Shown piece after piece: positions 1 through 14,000 of a stretch of 64,000 nt of DNA (position 1 is the first letter of the stretch; each line of letters begins with the position of its first letter). A program made the translations under genes and the position numbers. The DNA is taken from contig NC_092572.1 in the NCBI RefSeq assembly GCF_037975245.1, positions 20,526,489-20,590,488 on the forward strand, written 5' to 3'. Source of the DNA: Apostichopus japonicus. Its lineage: Eukaryota > Echinodermata > Holothuroidea > Aspidochirotida > Stichopodidae. The notes under the pieces are model-generated. The model was not told the DNA's origin, searched no databases, and was given only the letters and a program-made list of their open reading frames with translations.

Positions 1-2300
1 AAGTGCAATATTCCAACATATTGCAGTGTAGTTATTGTGAAACACAAAGAAACGTTTGCTTTAGCACGAGGTGTCGTTGTTATCTTACATTAAACATCAC
101 ATACCTTAATTTTGCTGAACCGAGCATTCAGGTAAGGAATTTAACATTCTAAGTTTTCGGGAACGAACGCTAACGATCTTAAATCGTTTTGCATAACTGG
201 CATAATATGTATAATACAAGGGTGTGATTTTAATACGCTATGAGTATGATTGTACTATGTATATGATCTCCTTTCAAGTAGGTGAGGACACAAGAAACAA
301 AGCATTTACTGAAGATAGATTACTTGGCGGGAATATTGCTGTGCTTGCTTACCTTAATTTGAGGGGTAATTTTCTGTAAGTTAAAAGAAGACGCCTTAAA
401 CAGTGTATTACATTTAAATATGTATGACTATAACCAGAGCGGCTACCGGCAACAAAAATCATCAGAAGATATTGTCTATTCTGTTCATGTAATTTATAAA
501 CTGATATTGAAATAACTCAATGAGGTAGGTTACATAAAGTAAATTGACAGCTCACCTTTTCTTCACAGTTAAGTGACGTCTCCGAAAGGATGTTTTCTTA
601 GACGGGCACTACTAAGGGCTTAGAAGTAGCAATTTCCATATTATCCTTCTAACTTTCCTTCTATAGTAAAGCTTGCGGTGATAATAATTAAAGCATAACA
701 CACATCCTAACTTAATCACCTTTGTTAAGAACTTAATTACCTAAGTAAAGAACTTATTGATACAGCCGAGTTAAATTTGAGTGAGTTTACACCTCCGCCA
801 ACCAATTTAAGTCAATACCAAGCTAATGGAACTTGAACGATAACATCAATTGTCAAGGAATGCATCTCGGTCCTCTTTATTTCATCTGTAGTAGGCCTTC
901 TACGTCTGGAAAGCATCACGCTAGGCATACAACATGTGGGCGTGTTCTACATTAGAAAAAGAAATATAATTCACATAATCAAATGTCTATGAACTTTGTT
1001 CTGCTTTGATTACTTAAGGATTATTTGACCTTCTTGATCCAAACTGAACTTATTTACAGCACACATTCGTTAGAAAGAACAAAACAGACATCAAAGTACC
1101 TGCAGTAACTAGATACTTGATAACAATGAAATGATACCAATCAAGCGGATAATGCTTTAGCGAGAAATGTTATATACCATGGCTGAAGAATTTCATCAGA
1201 TGAACGACTTACACACATGATATAACGATAAACAAATGAATATGACTGTTAGAACGCTGGAAATAATGAAACTAATACGATTCTCTTACGATATGTGAAT
1301 CTCGTCAAAAGTTTTTGACCTTTTGCAGATATAGTTCTTTCAGTGTGCAAAACTGTTATGTGCAAAATATTACCCCTTAGCAAGGTTAATACATCTCAGT
1401 TTATTCAGCAGAAGATACAGTACGGTACTGTAACATTTCAATCAGAAATCAAAGCATTCATACTCATGGGGAAGAATATAGTACATTCACTGTTGAAGGT
1501 TGTAACTTCGTATTTACAGATCTACAACTGGATTTCACAGTGGTCTTGCCTTTCCAGAAAAAAACTATTCCGTTTGGGTATTAAGATATTCTACTTGATG
1601 TTTGATGACAATGACAATTAGCGTATAATATCACCTAAGATTTGATCATTTAGTATTCTATTTGCACAATAATGTTACATAAAATGGTATTGGAGGATTG
1701 GATGATCTAACAAGTTACGATTCTAATACAAGAAGGAAGATCTGATGTGTAAAATACTGCACTCACGCTGAAACCTCGGCTACTTACGGCTTCCTTGAAT
1801 TGGACCGTCTTGCTCCACTATGCTGATGAAACTGCACAAGTTTGCTGTCGCGCAATGTGCTTCTCTTGTCCAAGATACCGCCTCTTGTAATGCCACATTA
1901 ACTATGTCTAATTATCATGAAATTCGGTTCAATCAGATCACTAATAAGTTTATGTAATTTCTGATAACTCAATCGATATCATAGAATGATCTATTTATAC
2001 TGACAATAAACCTGAGAAAGGGTATTACAAATCCAAAAGAGTCACAATCTGCAAACTTAATTAAAATAACACATTTTGTGAAAATGTATTGTTGTTATTA
2101 GTGTGCGTATCTTAGCTTCTAACGTTCTGCCTAGTAACCATGTATAAGTCTTACACACACCATGCATTAAACTTTTCCTTAAAAGGGTAATTCGATTATG
2201 GAAAATGTTCAACCGTTTTAGACCGAACCGTTGAAAAATTAAATTACATGCCCTCTTCATTTATCAAAAAAGAAACCCTATTCGTCTTTTTCAACATACT
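1..2300. other. No recognisable gene
   Basis: AT-rich sequence with only short open frames lacking splice or domain support. Nothing recognised. Confidence 0.5.
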
Positions 2301-2900
2301 ACAGCGTTGAATGAACTGCCTCGTTCACCTAACGAGCAATATAGCAGATTCCGCGACAATATCGCAGTGGATTTCATAGAATCTATCAAAAGTTCACAAA
2401 AAGTTGCAAAATCTTACGAGAAGCAAGAAAAGCAGCGAAACAAAGTAAAGATCATTACCCATGTGATGAATTATGTAAGGATAACACGACGGTATCACGG
2501 TAGGTTTGAACCCCACTTACAGAACTTATTTAGACATGTAAGTAATGAAATGCCATATGACAGAAAACTTATTACAGCGCTTGTTGTTGCTCTCTGTCAC
2601 TGATGACTGAAGCGCCCAAAAAGGTTGCTGCTCTCTGAGATTTGAAAATAATGTCTGATGTCCGATTTAATGAGTGTGCACCTGGGATGAACTTGAATCT
2701 TATCCTAAATCCTAAATTTTCCCAATTTTTCAAAAAATTCTGCAGGTTTCCTGATCAAGCGAATAAACCAGAATGTACTATAGTAATTAACCGAATAATG
2801 CTCAGTGGTTCATATGATTCGTGTAGTTCTATTTTTACCCCTAAGAGTCATTTGATCCAAATGGTGACAGTTAGGAATCGGAAGGTTTTCTTTCGATGAA

Positions 2901-2995
2901 TGTGTTCCGCGCAATTTACCGATCTGCGCTATCTTAAGATTGCGCTGCGCGTTCTTAGGATCCAATAATTGCGCACCGATCTTGAGATTGCGCAA
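2901..2995 (+). repeat. GCGC-rich inverted arm, left
   Basis: About 95 bp with repeated cttaagat and gcgc motifs, matching the reverse complement of 5284-5380 with few differences. Probably the terminal arm of an old element of about 2.5 kb, or two independent inverted copies. Confidence 0.65.
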
Positions 2996-3725
2996 GCTGT
3001 TAATAGCAAGCTGCTAGTGTTAACTGTAGGCCTGTACGGGAAAGAACATGGCAGGAGGGGTCAAGGTTTTTCTTGATATTAAACACACCAAATTCTACGC
3101 AACACAAAATGAATAAATACGGGTAGCCAATGTTAAGGCTGTGAGTTTTCGTTTAAAGACCCAAACGTTTAAACGGCCGATTTTTCGTTCGTTTAAACGT
3201 TCGCGAAAATCGCGAAAAATGGGTTTAGTACCGAAATCTGCCTTTTCCGACCGAATTTCGGTACTATTTTTCATTTTAAGAAAACCGAAATGTGAATTGC
3301 AAATACTGGAGGAAAAAAAACAAAGTTAAAGCTTCCATCCATCATTTGTTGACTTTGGTTTCTCCTATTTACTGTTTTTTTTCGCAATGTGAAAGTAAAT
3401 TGCAACAAGAGAAAGCTTTTCTTGCTAGACGAAATTATCAGCTACGATCGGCACACGCCATATACCAGTGCTGAGTGTCAAAACTAGGCCTAACATTAGG
3501 CTATGCAGTCCTTATATGCGTGAATCAGTTTGGTGATTTTTTAGTATTGAACTGACCTTGGTGGCCAACGTTAGTAGTTGTGAGAAGTACACACTCAAAT
3601 GACGATATGCAGTTCAAAATAAATTGTTATATCCAACGTGTTTGCCCTCTTTGTGATGTTTTTATTATTTTATTTCAATTAACCAGCAGAGGATATAGAG
3701 AAAATCTTTTCAAACACATTGCGCA

Positions 3726-4181
3726 CACTGGCGGATCCAGGGCCTTTGTTTGGGAGGGGCCAAAGTGGCGTTAGAGTGATATGGGGAGGGGTCAAAGGGG
3801 AGGGGGTGCCCCCCAGATGCAATTTAGTGCGGCAAAAGTGTACAATGGTGATGTTAATTTACTTCTAAAAAAAAGTTTCCTAAAATATTTATAAAACAAA
3901 GTTGGGATCATCTTTCACAAGAAATTTTATTTTTCATAGGTTATAAATCTCTTACAACCAGCCTGTAACTGCAAAATGGTGAAAAACTGTAAATCCTCAT
4001 TTAATCATACATTTAATTTAAAAGCAGAAAACGAAAAGGTTTAGACTAGTCTACCACTGCTATTCCTCTCGATTTTTTAAATTTCCAATCATACGATTTA
4101 GGGGATGTTCGGAAACACTTTTGGCTCACCTTTGGGGGGGGCATGGCCCAGTTGCCCCCCCCCCCCTTGGATCCGCCAGTG
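3726..4181. mobile_element. Short hAT-like non-autonomous element with 8-bp target duplication
   Basis: 456-bp element with ends CACTGGCGGATCCAGG and its inverse. It is flanked by exact 8-bp repeats attgcgca at 3718-3725 and 4182-4189. An 8-bp duplication is the hAT signature. Homopolymer G and C runs lie near both ends and there is no coding capacity. Confidence 0.8.
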
Positions 4182-5283
4182 ATTGCGCACAGTTCGTCTT
4201 CAAAAAATGATCGTTAAATTTAAACTTGCAAGGTAAATTGCGCAATCCAAAATACCATACGACATGTACAGCCGCGCACGCAGCCGGACCAGAACGCAGT
4301 CCTAGCAGTGTGAAAACATTTGAACAGGGCTCTGTTAGTTGAACAACAAAAATGCAAAAAGTAACATTAGACCAATCACAGTCCATTATTCACTGTTAAT
4401 AACTGTTTAATTATGTATTTGAATTCAGCTCCTTTTTACCACCACAGAATGTTTATTTAATCTATCATTGTGTGCCTGATTACGATGTAATTTTTATCAC
4501 TTTAACTCATACCACTAGGAACGATCCTAATGTACTTATGGCAGCATTTATAAGCAAATGATTGTATCATTAAGTTTGTAAATGAATGAAGACGAATATC
4601 ATACATTGTATGATCCTGTAAACTTGAAATTATCTATATATTGTATAAATGTTGCCAGCCACTGCATTGAGAATTTCAATGTTTTTAGCTTTAATGTGTT
4701 GTGCTGTAAATAAAGAACCTGTTAACACAATTGACAGGATTTATTTTTATTACATGAATTTCTTAAACTCTAATCATTGACAGGATGTGTTTTAATAGAT
4801 CCTTAAACAGAGAGGACATCGATTAATAAGAATGATGAAATCCGACTGAAAAAGGAGACTGGTTGCTGATCTTCTTTAGTGCTGTCCTTTAGTAGTGTCA
4901 CAGTTCAACCTGAAAAACTAATGAATAATTCTTAGAACATGCATGAAATGAGACAAAATTGATCCCCATCTTAAAGGAAATCAACATGCCCAATGAAAAC
5001 TGATGTTTTAGAGGGACTCTTGTTGTAGGCTATACAACTTTTATTGCGAAATAAAGAATTTATTTTAGAAAAAAAAAACCTGCCTATAGCCGTCCCTTTA
5101 AGTACTTATAATACCTACGAACTGACGTGAATTATCTCCACCTTGGCATCCCATAGGATTGATGATGACGTCAATTGATTTTTGCAGAGAATTAATGAGG
5201 TACCGACACCATCATTTGATTCAGATACTCCATACAGCTACGATCGCAAGATCGCGCAGTATCGATAAAACGCGCAAGACGGG

Positions 5284-5380
5284 CCTTGCACAATCTTAAG
5301 ATCGGTGCGCAAATATAGGATTTTAAGAACGCGCAGCGCAATCTTAAGATAGCGCAGATCGGTAAATCGCGCGGAACAAA
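5284..5380 (-). repeat. GCGC-rich inverted arm, right
   Basis: Inverse partner of 2901-2995, with the same order of cttaagat blocks. The sequence between the arms contains no transposase that I recognise. Confidence 0.65.
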
Positions 5381-5399
5381 TGCACCGACTACACATTCA

Positions 5400-7890
5400 G
5401 CACAGCTACTGCAAGCCCTTCCACTGGTCTGTCGTAGGGCTCATTATGTGGTAAATAATAGCAGAGAACATCACTGCATGAATCTTTCGGTACCCGTGAA
5501 CAAGTGGAGGCCTGCGTTGAATTCTGCGAAACTGAAACTCGAGGTGATACCAATTTTATATTCAAACCGTTCGTTGCGTGACAACTTAACGACGTCACCG
5601 TTGCATTTGCCAAGACAAAAGCAAACCCAGGAGAAAACAGCAACTGCTGAATACATTATACTGATGATAATTGTTGTATGTTCATTTGGTCAAGGTGCAA
5701 AAAGCCTTGCATGATATCATTTTATATTGCATAGTGATATGAGAATGTGACTGACATATCTCTGAGACCGTTTAATACAGTTTGCTCTTTCTATAATATG
5801 TAAGGTCATAAATACAGCTCCTAGAAATGAGTTTGTTAGGATGAAAAGATATCTTAAGAAGAGGGCAATCCAAGGAGTTGTGTATCTCATCACAAACACC
5901 CTGTAATTAATAATTGCTTATTGGAAATATAACAATGCGAAACATGCACACACATGTTTATGAAAGCCGCACTGAACAACCCCGAGTTCTGTCATTTTAC
6001 CACTTACTTGTTGACCTTCATTGTAAACTATACACAGTTAAATAATATTGTAACAATACTTAACTTTTGCAGGTTCCACATCTTTTCAACATTTATCGTT
6101 GTGTCCAAAGCAAACTGAGATTTTCCATTTCAATTGCCCTTTACCTTTGACCACTTACCTTTCATTCTGGAGGTCTTGAAGGTATGAGTACCTAGCACAG
6201 AATACCTTCCTACCAACTAGAAGAAATCATGTAAGAAATACTGCAGTCGATCAGCCGAATCAAACAACTGCATGCGCGTACAGAAACTGTTTTTTATTTC
6301 ATCTACAGATGTATGTGAATGCGCTGTAAAAAACGCAGTTGTGAAAACAGCCGTGGGCTGTCACGCTTGCACTGACTATGCCTTTGGTATTCTAAAAAGA
6401 TGGAAGTCAACAATATGTTGCGTTCGGCCGACACTTTTTTGATTATACCTATATATTTACTGTAGCACCTTGGCGATTGGTATTTGTGTTATATCTGTGA
6501 AGTTAATGTGTAAAAATAAGAGGGCCTGACAAGTTACAGTAACAGAAAGGACAAATAAACACCCATAATACAGACAGCTTATGAGCAGGGTGAACACAAA
6601 AGAGATATATGTAAGAGAATTAGTAGACAAGGGAAGGAGAGTAGACAGAAACCAACAGGGGGAAGATGAGAGGTAGAAGATAAACGGTAGAGGGACAAAG
6701 AGAGGTTAAAGGGAATAAGATATGGAGTAAACTAGAGAAGGACAACGACCGAAAAGGGGAAGCAGAAGAAAGGGTTAGTCATGTCTTTCCTGAATATTGA
6801 GCCCATGAGGTTGAATGGTTCGAAGGTGTTGCATCCACAGTCTCTCTCTCTGCTGATTCTTACTAAATCAGGACGGCTACCTACTGAGTTAATCCCCTGT
6901 CAGGGACATGCCATTACGGTTGTAAGTTGATTCACAGCTTTCCCGTGAGTTGCTTAATTTGACCATCGAGCTCCGACCATTAACATTTGCCTTCTGTTAG
7001 CATAGCTACAACAAGTTTGATGTTACTTGACTTTCCCATTATACCATTGAAAATAAAACATTATATTGAGGTCTCGCTTTGCAGTAGGAAAACGCACCAG
7101 ACAAGGCTTAATCTGCAAGGACCCCAAATATCGATTCTGCAATTGAGAATTGCTGTATTCTTTTAAAAAAAATGTACCTCTTAGATAGATTCCATCCTTC
7201 GCTTAGCTTCATTAGGAATTTGGTAGCTATGTGATCATGGCATTAGTTTCAAGTAGCTTTATATGAGTTAATTGCTACAGGAGATCACGTTACATATTCC
7301 CTTCACCGTTATTTTGTGCGTCTCTTAATAATACATGTGAAGGTTGAATGTCAATTCCGTAGTTCCCCTTGGAGCAAAATATCACTTTCCACTAAATCAA
7401 CATTGGTGACAAAACTATAAATATTAAAAAGTTTCCCAGGTGTACTTTCTAGACTTGTACGTAGTCAACAGTTTTCACGAGATTTTGTTTTTATTATTTC
7501 ATAAGCCAAGAAACATTTCCCTACAATAAGGGGTCTCAGCATTATTCATTCACCAAAAAGGCAGCCAGAATGAAAAGGTATTTCTCTCAAAGTAAATGGC
7601 TACACGGAGAGAGATTCTGTGTCCTAAACAACTGTCCAACTTAGCTACCAATTAAACGTTCAAAGCAAGACATATCTAGTCTGTTCACAGAAGATTCAAA
7701 GAAAACGGCACTGGTAGTCGGTGCATTACAAAGTGCATTGTCTTTTAGTATATTTTAGAATCTACTTTGAGAGTAACAGTAATCCCAAATATTACTTATA
7801 TTTTAGTTACATTAATTTATTATTTAGTGCAAATCCTGTAACTAGTTGAGTTATATGTGCCTTACATCACATATAGGAGAACTAAAGTAA
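5400..7890. other. No recognisable gene; presumably includes the receptor promoter
   Basis: No coding or repeat feature recognised apart from the purine-rich tract. The promoter of the receptor starting at 7975 should lie toward the end of this stretch or beyond an upstream 5' UTR exon, but I see no decisive core element. Confidence 0.4.
6530..6780. other. Purine-rich tract
   Basis: About 250 bp strongly biased to A and G on the plus strand. No gene or repeat unit was recognised. Confidence 0.4.
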
Positions 7891-7974
7891 ACCATGAAAA
7901 ATTATGCACATTACATACGATCTGTTTACAGGCTCAATATTTTGTATTGCTGTGAGAACTGGAATATCGAAGCA

Positions 7975-8029
7975 ATGGACAAGGCTTTGTTTCTCCTTAT
8001 CTTGACAACTTTGTTAGCATGTATCTCAG
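7975..8029 (+). CDS. Exon 1: signal peptide
   Basis: ATG at 7975 opens MDKALFLLILTTLLACIS, a short charged start followed by a hydrophobic core and a small-residue end, typical of a cleaved signal peptide. The exon ends TCA-G before the donor GTGAGT (phase 1), joining to the Ig exon as an alanine codon. An in-frame ATG at 7894 exists, but it would bury the hydrophobic core behind 27 polar residues. An acceptor-like ttacag at 7927-7932 also suggests that the stretch before 7975 is 5' UTR, so 7975 is preferred. Confidence 0.75.
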
Positions 8030-11000
8030 GTGAGTTTATCTCCGTTACTGAAACTTACATAAATATAACATATATATTGATAAAAAGATACTTAGTTTAA
8101 TGTTGATTGTATGTATTTCATGACTGGTCGGCATTTACATCCAAGTTTAAGACTCACTTAGTGAGGTGCGATAATTTGCCTCAACAAACGCACTAGACAT
8201 GCCTTAGGCAACTTGGATTAAAACAAAAGTAAAAATGCAAGGAGAAGAAAGAACGTCGTCTTGAATGCCTTGCTCCAATTATACTCACAGGGTTGGAATC
8301 ATTCCCTTATGATTACTTACCATGAATCTGTTAATACACTTGAAACTTGTGGCATGTCAGAAGTCTCTCACTCAGAAGTAATGTATGTGTTATTGTACAT
8401 AGCAAATCTTCCCATTCTAGGAAAAGTTATTAATTTAAACTTAAATACCTGTCTACAAGTTCAACTGAAAACTTAACTTCAATGCAATGAAAAAATTCAC
8501 AACCTGTGTAAAAGTTTGCACGACATATAAGTAACTAGTGCACCTACCCCGCGTTGCTTAAAACATTTACAACATTGTGTAATAAGTGACTACACCGCAT
8601 TGTGTTAACTAAACAACATTGTTGTGTAGTTAGTTTACACTAAGCGGTACAAGTTGGCTAGTTGCACGTGTGTTCGTGTAAATTGTAAAAGTTTAAATAA
8701 ATTTTGAACCACTTGGTTTGAAAACTCATTTTAAAATGTACTTTGACATAAATGGTTGCAAAATACATTGTTTGGATATTTTAGCCACAAATTCATGGGA
8801 ATACGAGAAGGTATCTCGGATCATACGGATCAAACCATTCATTAACAAAAAAGGACACGCTTTCATCTAATATGCTTACAAGGGTAATAAGAAGCTAGTC
8901 ATGACGTTTATGTACTTGTGATATGTCGTTTCAGCTAGTGACGTGCAGGTATCGATGGCTTCGGTAATATTAGAGGAAGGCCAAACGGGAAACATATTTT
9001 GCAATGTGAATGGCATTGGATCGTACTACTGGAGAAAAGGAAACTCTTTTGATAACAGTACTGAAGTTGCTTATATCATCAGTGGCGTTCCTAGTGCAGG
9101 AGATGGATCATATTCCGTAAATGAAAATGGGACTTTGTTCATTAGGAGCGTTGTCCTTGAAGACGAAGGAAAGTATTTTTGTCGAGTCGCTTCAGAGGAG
9201 ACGGATTGCTATGGAGAGGTCATGATTTATGTGCAAGGCAAGTGAGCTTGCTCTCGATACCGGTCAATCGTAATATGAAAAAAAAATGTTTAATCCTAGT
9301 CTCGCTGTAGACCATTTTAATAACGACTTTGTTAGACAGGTCAGCTGGACCCTCTCTTCGTTGTACGTATATATTGTGGATATCATATTTAGCAAAACCA
9401 AAGCAACGGTCTTGAAAAGAGGTGTATTACACGTACTAAAAGGACAACCGATATGAGTGATTGTTCAAAAGTAAATTGGAAAAGTAACAGCATGAAAACC
9501 ACCCATGCGTTTAACGTTATTTAACAATATAGTACATTATCAAAGTTTATCAGAACGAAGGAACAGCTCTCTCACAACAGGTCATTACAGATATGGTATT
9601 GAAAGGGTGCTGCAAAAAATTCAGAAAATTGAAGATATGATAATCAACATACAAAGTATTTAAAATATTTGTTGTTAGTGATACAAATCTTTCCCAAGCA
9701 GTCGATATTGATGCATGAACTTCGGCTAGACATCTTGTGACAGGGGAAAGTATTAAGCCAACGATGTCACTGCCTGTTTACTAACTCTGCACTATAGAAA
9801 TCTAGCTGAGCGGTCAAGCCGTGCGTATCCTGCATACATTTTGTTTATATGTTTATGCATACGTGTATAGTCGCTTGTGATCGAACTTGGATCTGGTTCG
9901 ATGAAAAAGAATCAACGCTCCTCGAAGTAACAGACTAGCAACTTAGCCTTAATTTAGGCAGCCTAAGTTAGCTTACGCGTAAGTAAGGTTTAATACGTTG
10001 AGCTAGATAAAGTGGAGAAAACTACTTCTCCAATAGAAGGCCGAGAATAAAATCCAGTTGAAATTCGTGTATATAGAGCTTAAATCTCGTCTAGTAAACT
10101 ACAAGTTTGTCCATGAACATAACTGTAGCAGGCGACACTTGTCTACATGGCACGTGGACTTCGTTTGTAGGAACGTTAACATACTATATACAGCGTACGA
10201 TACGTTCTGGGTAACAGAACACATAACTAAGTTTACGATGTCATATTTTGCGTGTTAGTTTGTGGCATATATAACGATGCATGTTGTTCAGGAATCGATT
10301 ACGGGTCGGTTGGCCTTTATCATACGACGTTCGGAGTTATTAAGCAGAATTGCTTATGCAGTACAATGAGACTTTATGTTTATTCATGTGTGTAGACAGT
10401 TGCGTAAGGTCATATGCCTCATAGAATGATAATTACATGTTCTTACCAACGGGTAATTACCACTTATTTGGTATAAGACTCTGTTTTGCTAAAATGGCGA
10501 CGTGTGAATACTTGCAGGAGAAGTTTTATTTAACACAACCCTGTATTTTGTTTCTCATCCAGCTTCTCTTCCGAACTTTGTGATCGGTATTGACCGCTGT
10601 TATACAAAACACAGTTGTTCAGTGCTCATCGATTCATCACAGTCTGCGTCTTTGACATGTATCGCAAGAAACGCGTCTTGTTCAATGATCTTAAAGTGGT
10701 TTAATGGATCGACAGAGATAACGAATCACATTAGAAAGAATTCCTCAATTGTCCAAGGAGTAAGAGAAATTTCAAGTACATTAGACGTTGCCCATGGAAA
10801 AAAGGGCTCGCTAACATGCCAAGCAGTAGAACCTAAAGGAAGGAACGACAACGGGAGGTTTGCGAATGTCCAACTCGAAATGCCAGGTAACTGATTCCAT
10901 TACAATGTTCGAATAAAATGTCCGATGACCAATGCAAGGATGATACACGTACTAAATTTTTTTACAGCCGTTATGGGAATACTTATATATTTAACGCACT

Positions 11001-14000
11001 CTTTTATCCTTTGTCCTTTTTGACAGAAGTCCCAGTTGTGACAGATGATAATCGATTGGGAAGTGTAGCTGTAGCATTAATAACTTCAGGAGCTTGTTTA
11101 ATCCTGTTTGTTATTCTTCTCCTGGTCAAAGGTATGGAAATACTAAAACTCAGCGTAATCGTATCATGTTGCGCGACTGTTTAAAAAGTGGAGCTTGTAA
11201 TTCAGAAACAAATAAAATGCATTATTTTAACAGCTTTAATTTGCATTACAGACATAAAACGGAGCGTAAAATAAAGCCCCAGTACGCCTGGTGCTGTTTT
11301 CTAAACGGTTGAGATGTGCAAAGTTGCCCTTCTCCTGAGTAAATGAGAACGTTTAGAATAATATGATCATATTTTGTTACTACTTCTTGTTACAAGAATT
11401 TGTTTTACATCCTCAGATTTTTTTATTTTCTTTCAGACAGGCTCACACGAAGAAAACGAAAATCGAAAGACAAAGTGTAAGTATCCCTGTAATTTCTACG
11501 CGCAAAGTATATCACTTTTTAATGACTCTATGGTGCCCAAACACTATTATTGTTGATTTTGTGCACATTTTTGTTGCACATAGTCAATAGTCAATACAAT
11601 AGTCAATACAATATAATAGTCAACACATAGTCAATCATATTAACATGATAACGAATAAATTGTTCTCTTTGTAGATTTCGCTGAATTCAGCAGCACATTA
11701 CAAGTCTTTTGTTACAGTATATTTCGGACTTTCATTTACCGTAATTCCTTAGAAAAAAGGAATTGAGAAGCACTATCATGTTACTTAATGTGACCGTTAT
11801 AGCGGCCGTTTTTTGTTTTGTGCTTATGAGGTGAATAGTTGTAAAGTAAGGTACATTATCTCTTGTATGTAACGGTCCTTTGCATTACTGTCAGTGTTGG
11901 TGCAAGTAGGGTTTTTGTTTTTTAATATAAAACATTTTTTGTCATTGCAGGCAGGGAGAAGAATTGAAATCGCTAATGGTAGGTTTGTTTAATTTGCCAA
12001 GATCTACATCCGCCCTCTATAGTAAACTTCCACTAAATATTTCAGGATACAAGTACATATTAATTTGTAAAGACTTTCCTCAAAAATACTGAAAATATCC
12101 ATTTATGAAAATAACTCTACTCTTAATTATAGTACACAGACCATGAATTGGGTCATTTAATTAGAAGATAAATAATCATGGTTCATGAAAACTAAGAAAA
12201 CAACACGTAGATTGTCTCAAATATCACGCGTAAAGTGCATTGCCATTAAATCAGGAACATGTGGTATTTGATTGTATATTGTATTATACTGCAATTAATG
12301 TTTTATCAAAGGTAATAACTTACCACTGAAAACCCTAGGGCTGGACTGAGAACTACTATCATCATCAAAATGACATTACGATATCATTCCACACTTTAAA
12401 TATCATGTTACATAATTGACATATGGGTATTAGCCTGTATTGCATTTTCTTATAAATCCTCTAGAAAATGACACACAAAATAAAAAAAGAATATCAAATC
12501 AAGTGCTAAATATCTCTGAAAGCCATGCATTTACATAAAATATTACTTGAATTTAAGAATTGGATTTGCTGCAGCTATATGCGTGTCGTCTACAAAGGAT
12601 GAATGATTCGATGAAGTTAAGTAACATCAACAAATCATTTGTGGACTTATTATTTATATTTGAGAGTGAGAAAAGACGAGCAAACATCTTCAGGAATGGT
12701 TTGCAAGAATATCAGCACAAACAGATATAAAAAAAACGTTTATTTATTTATTTTGGATTTCCTGTCTCATTTCCTCCATCTGTTTGCTTTCATTTCCTCC
12801 ATTATTCCCTTAAGACAAGTGAAGGAGAGGAATTGAGTCTTGGGGGTAATTGGGGAAAAAGTATAGATGAATAACCTCATTCCAAGCGATTCCACATTTA
12901 ATGTTAAGTAGTCTACTGTATAGCATGTTCTGTATGTTCCGTCCTCAGGTGAAAGAGGACAATAACGAAAAACGAATAATGGAGCAAAAGGAAGAAATAT
13001 CCCGTTTAAGGGTGAGTATATTTTGTTCTTCCAAGTAGCAATAAAATGGAGATGTTGCAAATATCATTACAATATTAAACTACATAAGGGGACAATGCAA
13101 ATGATCCTTGCAATATGAAAGCAAAACCAGATCATTTAAAAATTAGAGTCAACTGAAAGTCAACTCATAACTTAATAAGTAACAGGTAAGTAATCAACTA
13201 TCAAATAAACCATGCGAAAAAAGATTCGCGACTGAAGCTATAGGTATATTGATGTAAACATTGGCTTGTGTATCATATATAAATGTTTAGACCCATAATT
13301 AATTATAATAAGATATAGAACATTACACATTACGTCAATAAGGACATGTTATGTTCTGTGCTATATCTAATTTGAACGAAATGAGCGTTTAAGCGGCAGT
13401 GGCCTATTAATGAAACTAACTCTGTACTCTTAATTCTACACATAGACCATTCATTAAACCATTTTATCAGAAGATAAAGATTCCTGGTTCATGGAAACTA
13501 AGAAAGCAACACGTGTATGGTCTCAAACAACACGTTAGAAGTACAGTACTAATCATTAAGCGACATATATGTATTTGATTTGGTAATGTATTATACTGCG
13601 ATGAATGTATATTCATAACTAATACATTACTACTGACAACCCTAGGGCTGGTCTGAGAACTGATATCATCTTCAAACTGACATGACAAGATCATTCCAAA
13701 CTTTTAATATCGTGTTACATATCTGAAATTTTGGTAGATGCCTGCACCAGAATTCATTTTACATCTTCTGGATAATGACACACAAAGACCAACAAAGAAA
13801 ATCAAGTACCAAATATCTCTGAAAGCCATGCCTTAACATAAAATATGACTTGAATTTAAGAACGGAAAGGATTTGCTGCAGCCACATGCGTGTCGTCTAC
13901 AAAAGATCAATGATTCGATGTAGTTAACTAACAACAACAAATCACTTGTAAACTTATTATTTATATCTGAGATTGAGAACAAACGATTAAAGTTCTTTCA

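Noticed and set aside
2307-2603. 98-codon plus-strand frame, lysine-rich, preceded by an acceptor-like ctacag
   Set aside because: No domain recognised, no donor or partner exons found; could be a real exon but evidence is insufficient.
7894-7974. Upstream in-frame start for the receptor
   Set aside because: Would place a polar segment before the signal peptide core; ATG at 7975 gives a normal signal peptide.
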